Origin: Thalassotalea euphylliae | GTDB taxonomy: Bacteria; Pseudomonadota; Gammaproteobacteria; Enterobacterales; Alteromonadaceae | Assembly (NCBI RefSeq): GCF_003390375.1 | Contig: NZ_QUOT01000001.1 | Coordinates: 1,550,001 to 1,614,000, forward strand | DNA length: 64,000 nt | Reading direction: 5' to 3' | In this document: in pieces, positions 16,110 through 23,406 of the stretch | Position numbering within the stretch: the first letter of the stretch is position 1 | Layout of the letters: every line of letters starts with the position of its first letter | Made by a program: the position numbers and the translations under genes | Notes under the pieces: model-generated | The model's database searches: none | What the model saw: the letters and a program-made list of their open reading frames with translations, nothing else | Told to the model about the DNA's origin: nothing

Positions 16110-17174
16110 TTAGCTTTGGCTTTGAAAAGCTTGCTCTGCCATATCGGTGTAGTGAGTTAGCTCTCTTAAAATTGCCGTGGCATAGCTTCCCGCTGGTAAC
16201 ATAAATGACAAGCGAATGGTACGCTCATCAATCACCTCAACTTTGGGATTAAGCATGGTCAACCGCGCTCTTCTGCGCTCTTGTTTTAAACCAAGGGTGC
16301 ACAAGCCGTCAGCAAGTTTAGGATTAGCCGCTACAATATCTGCCTCTAGCTGATGGGCTTGGTGCTGCGTTAATAGCTCGCCCTTACCCCACATACTGGC
16401 TGTCATATCAATATCGTGTGCATCTAAACGCGCTTGGAGGTCAGTGTCTTGCTCGGTTGCTTTAAAAATTGATTGGCTGCCAGCAAGCATAAACACATCA
16501 CCTTGCATCGGCGTTACAAAGTGGTTTTGTACAATTCGCTCACTCAACATTTGATTGAACAAGTAACTTCGAGCAGCAGACAAATACATACTGCGCTTTT
16601 TCTTGTCTTTGACTTTTTGACCATTAAACAATGACAATGCTTTTTGTAAGTTACCACCATTAAAGCCGAAACGTTGCTCACCAAAGTAATTTGGGACACC
16701 TGTTTTAGTCACTTGTTCAAACCGATGTTGAATTGACGCAATATCACTAACTTCGCGCAAGGTTAATTCAAAGCGGTTACCAATTAGCGCGCCCGTTTTT
16801 AATTTTTTGTTGTGACGCTGATAACTCAGCACCTTCACACCTGCAATATCAAGGTTTGATAAATCATCGATTGCCTTACCCGGCAAGTGTACGCCAAACC
16901 ATTGCTGAGTAACTGCATGGCGATCTTTTAAACCGGCATACGTGACCTGCATATCTTTAACGCCAAAATGTTTCGCTAATTGGCGAGCAACAAACGTAGT
17001 GTTCTCGCCTGTTTTCTCAATGTGCAGTAACAAGTGCTCACCATCACCGCTCGGCACGAAAGGTAGCAATTCAAATACTTTGAAATCTGCGTGTTCAGTA
17101 CGCAATTGTGCTGTCGATACTGGCTTGCCATGTAAATAAGCCAGCTCATCATAAGAAATAAAATCTTGCTTCAC
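16110..17174 (-). CDS. truD: tRNA pseudouridine(13) synthase TruD
   Basis: A 354-residue enzyme converting U13 of tRNA-Glu to pseudouridine. The catalytic-aspartate region reads TYAGLKDRHAVTQQWFGV (about residues 80-97). The insertion/TRUD domain includes VPNYFGEQRFGFNGGNL and RSYLFNQMLSERI, all of which are family hallmarks. It lies 12 bp after ispF and 83 bp before surE on the same strand, the usual ispD-ispF-truD-surE order. Confidence 0.96.
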   Translation of the reverse strand: MKQDFISYDELAYLHGKPVSTAQLRTEHADFKVFELLPFVPSGDGEHLLLHIEKTGENTTFVARQLAKHFGVKDMQVTYAGLKDRHAVTQQWFGVHLPGKAIDDLSNLDIAGVKVLSYQRHNKKLKTGALIGNRFELTLREVSDIASIQHRFEQVTKTGVPNYFGEQRFGFNGGNLQKALSLFNGQKVKDKKKRSMYLSAARSYLFNQMLSERIVQNHFVTPMQGDVFMLAGSQSIFKATEQDTDLQARLDAHDIDMTASMWGKGELLTQHQAHQLEADIVAANPKLADGLCTLGLKQERRRARLTMLNPKVEVIDERTIRLSFMLPAGSYATAILRELTHYTDMAEQAFQSQS

Positions 17175-17186
17175 TTGTCTGCTAAC

Positions 17187-17678
17187 TCACTTACTTTCAC
17201 TCGACATTCGCTCAAGCAGCACCACTGCATGGGTAGATATCCCTTCCTTTCGACCAACATAGCCCAGTTTTTCGGTCGTGGTTGCTTTGACATTGACTTG
17301 ATCAATATCGGCTTGTAAATCACTGCTTAATATTTCGCGCATTGCCAATAGATGCGGAGCAATCTTGGGGGCTTGCGCAACAATTGTGATGTCGGCGTTG
17401 CCTAGGCGATAGCCTTTATCATTCATAAGGCCAACAACGTGGCGCAACAAAATACGTGAGTCGATATTTTCAAACTCGGCATCGGTATCAGGAAAGTGAT
17501 TACCTATATCGGCTAAACAAAGTGCCCCTAAAATCGCGTCACATAACGCGTGAATGGCGACATCGCCATCTGAATGGGCAACAAAGCCATGCTCAAACGG
17601 AATTTTTACGCCCGCTAGTACAATTGGCCCTTCACCACCAAATTTGTGGACATCAAAACCATGACCTATTCTCATCAC
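17187..17678 (-). CDS. ispF: 2-C-methyl-D-erythritol 2,4-cyclodiphosphate synthase
   Basis: The fifth enzyme of the MEP isoprenoid pathway, 163 residues. The zinc site is visible as GHGFDVHKF near the N-terminus, with the later histidine in VAHSDGDVAIHALCDAILG. The IGNHFPDTD motif and the C-terminal KATTTEKLGYVGRKEGI segment are diagnostic. Its start overlaps the end of ispD by four bases (ATGA), so the two consecutive-branch MEP enzymes are translationally coupled. Confidence 0.97.
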   Translation of the reverse strand: MMRIGHGFDVHKFGGEGPIVLAGVKIPFEHGFVAHSDGDVAIHALCDAILGALCLADIGNHFPDTDAEFENIDSRILLRHVVGLMNDKGYRLGNADITIVAQAPKIAPHLLAMREILSSDLQADIDQVNVKATTTEKLGYVGRKEGISTHAVVLLERMSSESK

Positions 17679-18409
17679 GTTTCCTGTTTCTCTTGTCGTT
17701 GTTCGTTCATTAATAAAAATTCTGCCAGTACTAGATCTTCTGGCTGAGTGATTTTTAAATTATTTGGGCTGCCGTTGACTAGCATACTTGGTAACCCCGC
17801 AGCTTCTATGGCGGAGGATTCATCGGTTATATTGACCTTGTTAGCAAGCCCTTGTTCTATCGCTTGAATCAGCTCGGTTGTGCGGTACATTTGTGGTGTT
17901 AATGCATGCCAAAGTTGCTCTCGTGCCACTGTTGTTTGCACGCGCTGTTCGGTATCGCCGCGCTTCATAGTATCTTTGACTGGTGCAGCCAATAGCCCAC
18001 CACAATGTTGTGTAAGGCAGGTTTCGACAAGACGATCAATTTCTTCAGTGCTAACGCAAGGCCTTGCCGCATCGTGAATAAGAGACCAAGCGTCAGCTTG
18101 CGGGGCAAATTGCTCGCTTGCTTTAAGCGCAGCTAGTACGGAATCAACACGTTCTTGGCCACCAACAACTGTTATAACACTGGGGTTTTGGGCAATTTCA
18201 AGATCATAAAAATAACCATCTTCGGCTCCCAATGCGACAACCACTCGTTCAACATAATTACTTGCCAATAACTTGGCTAAGGTATGTTCAATAACAGTTT
18301 TGCCCGCAAGACTTAAATATTGCTTAGGGTGCTGACTTTGCATGCGTTTGCCAACGCCAGCAGCGGGAACAATCGCTGTTACAGCAACCATAGGTTTATT
18401 CATTAACAA
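17675..18409 (-). CDS. ispD: 2-C-methyl-D-erythritol 4-phosphate cytidylyltransferase
   Basis: The third enzyme of the MEP pathway, 244 residues. The nucleotide-binding signature is VPAAGVGKRMQSQHPKQYLSL near residues 14-34, and IHDAARPCVS, TVAREQLWHALTPQMY and TDESSAIEAAG follow in the expected order. The N-terminus carries a few more residues than usual (MLMNKPMVAV), so the start may be the second methionine. It is located 9 bp after ftsB and overlaps ispF. Confidence 0.97.
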   Translation of the reverse strand: MLMNKPMVAVTAIVPAAGVGKRMQSQHPKQYLSLAGKTVIEHTLAKLLASNYVERVVVALGAEDGYFYDLEIAQNPSVITVVGGQERVDSVLAALKASEQFAPQADAWSLIHDAARPCVSTEEIDRLVETCLTQHCGGLLAAPVKDTMKRGDTEQRVQTTVAREQLWHALTPQMYRTTELIQAIEQGLANKVNITDESSAIEAAGLPSMLVNGSPNNLKITQPEDLVLAEFLLMNEQRQEKQET

Positions 18410-18418
18410 CTTCCTGAG

Positions 18419-18715
18419 CTAATTTCTTCGTTGCTGAGATTTATTGGCTGGAATAATACGAAAGAATGTTTCGCCGCTTTTAATCATTCCTAATTCGTTT
18501 CGAGCACGCTCTTCAACCGCTTCAACACCTGATTTTAAATCGTCAGTGTCAACATAAAGCAGTTTATTTCGCTGCCTTAATTTATCGTTATCAGCCTGCT
18601 GGCGCGTGACTTCTTCTTTTAATGCAACATAATCAGAAATACTGTTTTTGCCAAACCATAAACGGTATTGCAAAAAAACAATAAAAATCAGCAATAGTGC
18701 GGTAATGATGCGCAT
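18419..18715 (-). CDS. ftsB: Cell-division protein FtsB
   Basis: A 98-residue bitopic septal protein that links FtsL and FtsQ in the divisome. One N-terminal transmembrane helix (IITALLLIFIVFLQYRLWFG) is followed by a coiled coil (VTRQQADNDKLRQRNKLLYVDTDDL). The conserved GVEAVEERARNELGMIKSGETFFRII segment closes the protein. It is the first gene of the ftsB-ispD-ispF-truD-surE-pcm-yqaA series. Confidence 0.96.
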   Translation of the reverse strand: MRIITALLLIFIVFLQYRLWFGKNSISDYVALKEEVTRQQADNDKLRQRNKLLYVDTDDLKSGVEAVEERARNELGMIKSGETFFRIIPANKSQQRRN

Positions 18716-18761
18716 GAAAGCTCGACGCCTGATTATTATGAGTTAGAAAGGTATGGCGGAT

Positions 18762-18767
18762 ATTATA
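18762..18767 (-). promoter_or_regulatory. -10 box of the ftsB operon (candidate)
   Basis: A perfect TATAAT on the minus strand lies 46 bp before the ftsB start codon. No convincing -35 was found 16-18 bp upstream, so only the -10 is proposed. Confidence 0.4.
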
Positions 18768-18795
18768 CCCAAGCAGAGTAAAGATGCGATAGCCC

Positions 18796-18962
18796 GTTAT
18801 ACCAGTTGAATTAATTAGTTGATCAATTATGGCGCAGGAAAAAGGTTCATAAACAAGGCGTTATTTTTTGTTAACTAGTTGTTCTAATTTCAAAAATAAC
18901 AACGCAGTTAATGAGCATTTTAACCAGCAAGAATGATCAAGTATTTATTGAAATTGGTATTA
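18796..18962 (+). repeat. 167-bp repeat, left copy of an inverted pair
   Basis: This 167-bp sequence recurs in reverse complement at 21346-21512 with six mismatches by my count (about 96% identity). Its own ends are imperfect inverted repeats (TTATACCA...TGGTATTA), which makes it look like a MITE-type or interspersed repeat element. It carries no coding sequence. The stop codon of the unknown gene at 18978 lies only 15 bp away. Confidence 0.9.
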
Positions 18963-18977
18963 GTTGCATTGCTGCGA

Positions 18978-19679
18978 TTAATGATTATCGACCGATGGTG
19001 GTTTCTTTAAATTTTTCCAATTGATTGAGCAAGACAACAAGAGTTCCCGTAAAGTTGGAATAATCGGTCGGCATGGTTTGTTGTTTTGCCAAACATGGCC
19101 AGCACAGCTTGCCATCATGATTTTTTTGGTCGGCTTTAACAATTTAGCCTTGTTGTGAAGATTGGCGTGCTGATGCTCTTGTTGCTTTTGCTTACCCTGC
19201 TGTTCCTGCTTGAGCGCAAACCAACCGTGACCATTCGTTCGCACTCGCCCCTGCACTTTATCTAATCGATCAATGCAATCGAGTACCAAGCGCTCCCCCA
19301 CTTCAACTGGAACGACTAACCCTAACGGCAGTTCTTGATTTAAATACCAGTGTGCAATGGCATCTAGCTCTTGCCCTACTTGCGGCAAGTTGCGACTTTG
19401 CTTCGATGACCAAGTGGCATTTTGACTATCAAGCGTCATCGGTGTCTGGGCATTGACCATCGCATGAGCAGCCTTTTGCACATAATAAGGAAGGCTTTGT
19501 AAACGTCGTTGCAAGGTTTCTATTTGAGCGACCTCGACACGCGCCAGCAAGGTAACCTCACGCTCATATAGCGCGCTACAAAGTTCAGCAAATTCATTAC
19601 TTTGTTGTGACTCTTGCCACAATAACGACTGTGTCATTCCGATTGGTAAACGGCCAATTCTTGTGTATTTATCAAGCAT
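18978..19679 (-). CDS. Unrecognised protein, 233 residues
   Basis: I do not recognise this protein. It has no signal peptide or membrane segment. The N-terminal two thirds (to about residue 155) look like a compact mixed alpha/beta domain, with WQESQQSNEFAELCSALYEREVTLLARVEV and LPLGLVVPVEVGERLVLDCIDRLDKVQGRV as distinctive parts. A glutamine/lysine/histidine-rich linker follows (KQEQQGKQKQQEHQHANLHNK). The basic tail contains three cysteines and a histidine/tryptophan pair (SCAGHVW, KPCRP, LLSCS), which may bind a metal. It is divergent from the GntR gene and lies inside the segment bounded by the 167-bp inverted repeats. It could be the native neighbour of ftsB or part of the cassette. Confidence 0.6.
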   Translation of the reverse strand: MLDKYTRIGRLPIGMTQSLLWQESQQSNEFAELCSALYEREVTLLARVEVAQIETLQRRLQSLPYYVQKAAHAMVNAQTPMTLDSQNATWSSKQSRNLPQVGQELDAIAHWYLNQELPLGLVVPVEVGERLVLDCIDRLDKVQGRVRTNGHGWFALKQEQQGKQKQQEHQHANLHNKAKLLKPTKKIMMASCAGHVWQNNKPCRPIIPTLRELLLSCSINWKNLKKPPSVDNH

Positions 19680-19800
19680 ACTAGATAACCAGTAAAAGAT
19701 AAATTATCCCCAAAACGCTCATTACTCTAATTTCATCAAGTCTATTTTTTAAACTTTTTTTAAACATTATTTAACGCACGTTACTTGAAAAACAAAAAAA

Positions 19801-19825
19801 CCACTTGTACCATTACTACAGGTGG
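19801..19825 (+). promoter_or_regulatory. Inverted repeat, candidate GntR operator
   Basis: The 9-bp arms ccacttgta and tacaggtgg (one mismatch) flank 7 bp. An overlapping perfect pair, tgtacc/ggtaca, lies in the same place. The site is 58 bp before the GntR start and overlaps a possible promoter. YtrA-type GntR regulators commonly repress their own operon through such sites; that role is inferred. Confidence 0.5.
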
Positions 19826-19882
19826 TACACTAAAGAATATTTAAACTTTTGTCAGTTTTGAACAAGGCATTATTGAATAGAT

Positions 19883-20260
19883 ATGGAAATAGAAATTGAT
19901 CTTGACGATCCAACGCCAGTTTTTACTCAGCTAATTGAGCAGATTAAGTCAGCTGTTGCTGTTGATTTATTAGCGCCTGGCACACCGCTTCCTTCGATCA
20001 GGCAATTAGCGAATGAGTTAGAAATCAACAGTAAAACGGTTGCTAAAGCTTATAAGCTACTTGAACGGGACAAAATTGTGCATAGCAAGGGCTATCGAGG
20101 CAGCTTTATTCGAGAAGATGCAAAAAACTATTGTCACCTTGATCTTAAAAAATGGACTCAAGAAAAACTCGAAACTTGTATCAATGAACTGCGAAACAAT
20201 GGGGTGACCGACTCAGAAATTCGCGTTGTTTTTGGCAACTTAATGAATAGCAAACTTTAG
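19883..20260 (+). CDS. GntR-family regulator, YtrA subfamily
   Basis: A 125-residue repressor: a winged helix-turn-helix (about residues 10-75, with PVFTQLIEQIKSAVAVDLLAPGTPLPSIRQLANELEINSKTVAKAYKLLE) followed only by a short helical dimerisation tail. This is the YtrA-subfamily layout and lacks a large effector domain. YtrA proteins typically sit first in an operon with ABC-transporter or membrane-protein genes and respond to envelope stress or antibiotics. Here the next two genes encode membrane proteins with no ATPase gene, which is unusual. A palindromic operator candidate precedes it. Confidence 0.9.
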   Translation: MEIEIDLDDPTPVFTQLIEQIKSAVAVDLLAPGTPLPSIRQLANELEINSKTVAKAYKLLERDKIVHSKGYRGSFIREDAKNYCHLDLKKWTQEKLETCINELRNNGVTDSEIRVVFGNLMNSKL

Positions 20261-20270
20261 GGAGAAAGGC

Positions 20271-21107
20271 ATGTTAATTAGCGTGATTTTTTATTTTGTC
20301 GTAGGTTTTCAACTTTGGCTTGTGTCACACCATTATGCCAAACGTGCCTGTCATGGGCTAACGGCTTTGCAACATACCTCAACGCCGCAGGAAAGCACTG
20401 TTGAACAACAAAAACCGGTTGATTTTGCAAAGTTCATCTCGCTATTTAAACGAGCAAACCAAGTTATTTTTTCACTTGGGCTTAGTAGCTTAGTTTTACT
20501 TTTGTATTGGGAATTAGAGCAAAATTTTCAGCCGCCAAGCATGTTTGCAGTTGTGCTATTTATGATACAGCTAACCCCTTTTGCACTTATTGACGTTACT
20601 GAAAAACGCCACTTTCAATGGCTCAAACAAGTTATTCATCAGCCCAAACGTTCAGGCTCAATAGTAAAACGCACGCTTTTAACCTTTGTGCCACTTAAAT
20701 TAATGCTCGTCGCTTTGGCTTGCATACTGTTAACGATAGTGTTTGATCTTAGCGTACATGCTAATCAGCAACCTTTGTGGCAGGGTTTTAATGAACAGGC
20801 GTTACATCGCAGTATAACGTTGATCATAACTAATGGCTTACTGTTCGCTTTGGTTTTCAACACTATTTACAGCCAGAAAAAAGATCCTCAGCAAGCACAA
20901 GCTAACCATTTAGATCGCGTTAAATTCACGGTTCAATCGCTTTTTTATTTGAGCATTGCAATGAGCTGTTATTTCACACTACAGAGTTTACTTGTCGCAC
21001 TTGCTGCAGAACATTGGTCAGCTAGTGCAACTGCAGTTTATGCCGTGGTAGTTGCTTACGCCTCTGTTGGCAATCGCGTGCGCTGCATGAATAACACCAC
21101 GATTTGA
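20271..21107 (+). CDS. Unrecognised inner-membrane protein, 278 residues
   Basis: I do not recognise a family. The protein has about six hydrophobic segments: residues 1-15, 67-85, about 93-112, 140-163, 185-203 and a pair in the last 60 residues. A hydrophilic stretch with KRHFQWLKQVIHQPKRSGSIVKR lies between the third and fourth. It begins 10 bp after the GntR gene, with GGAG before the ATG, and is followed by a second small membrane protein, so the three form one operon. It may be a permease-like or sensor component controlled by the GntR protein. No ATP-binding motif is present. Confidence 0.7.
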   Translation: MLISVIFYFVVGFQLWLVSHHYAKRACHGLTALQHTSTPQESTVEQQKPVDFAKFISLFKRANQVIFSLGLSSLVLLLYWELEQNFQPPSMFAVVLFMIQLTPFALIDVTEKRHFQWLKQVIHQPKRSGSIVKRTLLTFVPLKLMLVALACILLTIVFDLSVHANQQPLWQGFNEQALHRSITLIITNGLLFALVFNTIYSQKKDPQQAQANHLDRVKFTVQSLFYLSIAMSCYFTLQSLLVALAAEHWSASATAVYAVVVAYASVGNRVRCMNNTTI

Positions 21108-21141
21108 TTCTTAAATCATTTTTCACATCAAGGAGAAACAG

Positions 21142-21348
21142 ATGAATATGCAACAATTAAAAAACAAGGTTTGTACAAACGACAAAGCACAAATTGCCAT
21201 CGCACTTGTATTTGCGAGTTTAATGATTGCCATATCGTTACTTACACAAGGCAGTGAAAATAACTTTGCGATTACGCTATTGCTTATTGCTGGCTATTTC
21301 AGTTGCAGCCAAGCGGCGAAGCAGCGCAACATTAAAGACCAAGGATAA
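21142..21348 (+). CDS. Small two-helix membrane protein, 68 residues
   Basis: A 68-residue protein with two hydrophobic helices (QIAIALVFASLMIAISLL and NFAITLLLIAGYFS) and charged ends. A strong AAGGAG lies before its ATG. It is the last gene of the GntR operon. Its stop codon TAA (21346-21348) is formed by the first three bases of the right-hand 167-bp repeat, so the repeat may have truncated or set the end of this reading frame. Function unknown. Confidence 0.65.
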   Translation: MNMQQLKNKVCTNDKAQIAIALVFASLMIAISLLTQGSENNFAITLLLIAGYFSCSQAAKQRNIKDQG

Positions 21349-21512
21349 TACCAATTTCAATAAATACTTAATCATTCTGGCTGGTTAAAATGCTCATTAA
21401 CTGCGTTGTTATTTTTGAAATTAGAGCAACTAGTTAACAAAAAATAACGCCTTGTTTATGAACCTTTTTCCTACGCCATAATTGATCACCTAATTAATTC
21501 AATTGGTATAAC
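21346..21512 (-). repeat. 167-bp repeat, right copy of an inverted pair
   Basis: The reverse complement of the copy at 18796-18962, with the same length and six mismatches by my count. It begins with the stop codon of the small membrane-protein gene and ends 9 bp before the guaA terminator stem. With the left copy it encloses a 2.4-kb segment of four genes. Confidence 0.9.
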
Positions 21513-21520
21513 ACCAACAA

Positions 21521-21568
21521 AAAACGCCGTGATGATTATTGTTTATCAATAAAGCATCACGGCGTTTT
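21521..21568 (-). terminator. Rho-independent terminator of guaBA
   Basis: A 14-bp perfect stem (aaaacgccgtgatg/catcacggcgtttt) with a 20-base loop and a T-run on the minus strand lies 40 bp after the guaA stop codon. Confidence 0.85.
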
Positions 21569-21608
21569 CTATTTAAAGCTTTTTTATAAGGAAGTTATTG
21601 TAAGCTAA

Positions 21609-23186
21609 TTATTCCCATTCAATTGTTGCCGGTGGCTTACCAGAAATATCGTAAACTACACGAGAAATACCATCGATTTCATTAATAATACGGTTTGATA
21701 CTAAACCTAAGAAATCATATGGTAAGTGTGCCCAATGAGCAGTCATAAAGTCGATGGTTTCAACTGCGCGTAAACTCACTACCCAGTCATATTTACGACC
21801 ATCACCCATCACACCAACTGAGCGTACCGGTAAGAATACCGTGAATGCTTGGCTCACTTTGTTGTACAGGTCATGCTTGTGTAACTCTTCAATGAAAATA
21901 GCATCAGCACGGCGTAATAGGTCAGCGTACTCTTTTTGCACTTCACCTAAGATACGAACGCCTAGACCAGGACCTGGGAATGGATGGCGATAAAGCATAT
22001 CGTATGGTAAGCCTAACTCTAAGCCGATTTTACGTACTTCATCTTTAAACAGTTCGCGTAGTGGCTCAACTAAGCCCATCTCCATATCTTCTGGTAGACC
22101 GCCGACATTATGGTGCGACTTTATGACATGCGCTTTGCCCGTTTTAGAAGCAGCTGATTCAATAACATCAGGGTAGATGGTACCTTGTGCTAACCATTTC
22201 GCATTTTGGCGCTTGCCCGCTTCTTCATCGAACACTTCAACAAAAACATTACCGATGATCTTACGCTTAGCTTCTGGATCGGCTTCACCTTTTAAACGAT
22301 CTAGGAAGCGTTGTTCAGCATTTACATGCACAATGTTAAGGCCGAAGTGATCACCAAACATGTCCATTACTTGCTGACCTTCGTTTAAGCGCAGTAAACC
22401 GTTGTCAACGAATACACACGTTAGCTTATCGCCAATCGCGCGGTGCACTAGCATGGCAACCACAGATGAATCAACACCACCTGACAAGCCTAGGATAACT
22501 TCATCGTCACCCACTTGCGCTTTAATCTTGGCAATCGCATCATCAATAATTGAACTTGGTGTCCACAGCTTTTCACACTGACAAATATCGACCACAAAAT
22601 GCTCAAGAATACGTATACCTTGCTTAGTGTGAGTTACTTCTGGGTGGAATTGAACACCGTAGAAATGCTTGTCTTCATTAGCCATCGCTGCGTAGGCACA
22701 GCTTGGTGTTTGCGCAACCGTGACAAAGCCTTCAGGGATTGCCGATACTTTATCGCCGTGGCTCATCCATACGTCTAACAACGCATTGCCGTTATTGCTA
22801 ACGGAATCTTCGATGTTTTTGAATAGCGCTGACTGGTTAATCACTTCAACCGCCGCGTAACCAAATTCTTTGTGCTCAGAGCTTTGAACGCCACCACCTA
22901 GCTGCTCAGCCATGGTTTGCATACCATAGCAAATACCTAACACAGGCACGCCAGCGTTAAACACATATTCTGGTGCGCGCGGAGAGCCAGCTTCAGTCAC
23001 TGACTCAGGCCCGCCCGCTAAGATAATACCAGTTGGGTTGAACTCTTTGATTTGCTCTTCGGTTACATCCCAAGCCCAAAGTTCACAGTAAACACCAATT
23101 TCACGCACACGACGTGCAATCAGTTGAGTATATTGAGAGCCGAAGTCTAGAATTAGAACGCGCGATGAGTGGATATCTTTGGTCAT
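21609..23186 (-). CDS. guaA: GMP synthase (glutamine-hydrolysing)
   Basis: Converts XMP to GMP using glutamine and ATP; 525 residues. The N-terminal class I glutamine amidotransferase carries the nucleophile in GICYGMQTMAEQLGG and the His/Glu pair in GVQFHPEVTHT. The ATP-pyrophosphatase domain has the PP-loop LGLSGGVDSSVVAML. The C-terminal dimerisation domain ends in ISGKPPATIEWE, the conserved terminus. It follows guaB on the same strand with a 218-bp gap that contains a hairpin and a MITE-like element. Confidence 0.98.
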   Translation of the reverse strand: MTKDIHSSRVLILDFGSQYTQLIARRVREIGVYCELWAWDVTEEQIKEFNPTGIILAGGPESVTEAGSPRAPEYVFNAGVPVLGICYGMQTMAEQLGGGVQSSEHKEFGYAAVEVINQSALFKNIEDSVSNNGNALLDVWMSHGDKVSAIPEGFVTVAQTPSCAYAAMANEDKHFYGVQFHPEVTHTKQGIRILEHFVVDICQCEKLWTPSSIIDDAIAKIKAQVGDDEVILGLSGGVDSSVVAMLVHRAIGDKLTCVFVDNGLLRLNEGQQVMDMFGDHFGLNIVHVNAEQRFLDRLKGEADPEAKRKIIGNVFVEVFDEEAGKRQNAKWLAQGTIYPDVIESAASKTGKAHVIKSHHNVGGLPEDMEMGLVEPLRELFKDEVRKIGLELGLPYDMLYRHPFPGPGLGVRILGEVQKEYADLLRRADAIFIEELHKHDLYNKVSQAFTVFLPVRSVGVMGDGRKYDWVVSLRAVETIDFMTAHWAHLPYDFLGLVSNRIINEIDGISRVVYDISGKPPATIEWE

Positions 23187-23218
23187 ATCAAAACCTTATA
23201 TAAATTTTAAAAATAACA

Positions 23219-23249
23219 GGCTGACTTCCATTGATGATGGCTGTCAGCC
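23219..23249 (-). terminator. Hairpin in the guaB-guaA gap
   Basis: A stem of ggctgac/gtcagcc with an inner ccat/atgg pairing, followed on the minus strand by a T-rich tail just before guaA. It may attenuate read-through from guaB or stabilise message ends. The tail is weak for a terminator. Confidence 0.4.
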
Positions 23250-23300
23250 CGTTTCAATTCTTTAAAACGAGGTATAAAAATTGATTATACCTTTGTTGCA

Positions 23301-23406
23301 AATTGTTGACTGTCATTTGGCGTAAGTTCAAGGCGGAGACGCGGAGCATAGTTTACTATGTGAGCATCGACAACGCAGAAATTACGTCCAAATTACTTCA
23401 ACAATT
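23301..23406. mobile_element. MITE-like palindromic element after guaB
   Basis: About 106 bp bounded by 29-bp imperfect inverted repeats (starting aattgttga... and ending ...tcaacaatt). Outside the arms it has a GC-richer core with a short catag/ctatg stem. It has no coding sequence. The guaB stop codon (23405-23407) overlaps its right end. The shape fits a miniature inverted-repeat element; no transposase gene is present in the window. Confidence 0.6.

Noticed and set aside
18796..21512. Composite transposon
   Set aside because: There is no transposase in or next to the segment and no clear target-site duplication, so only an inverted-repeat-flanked cassette can be claimed.
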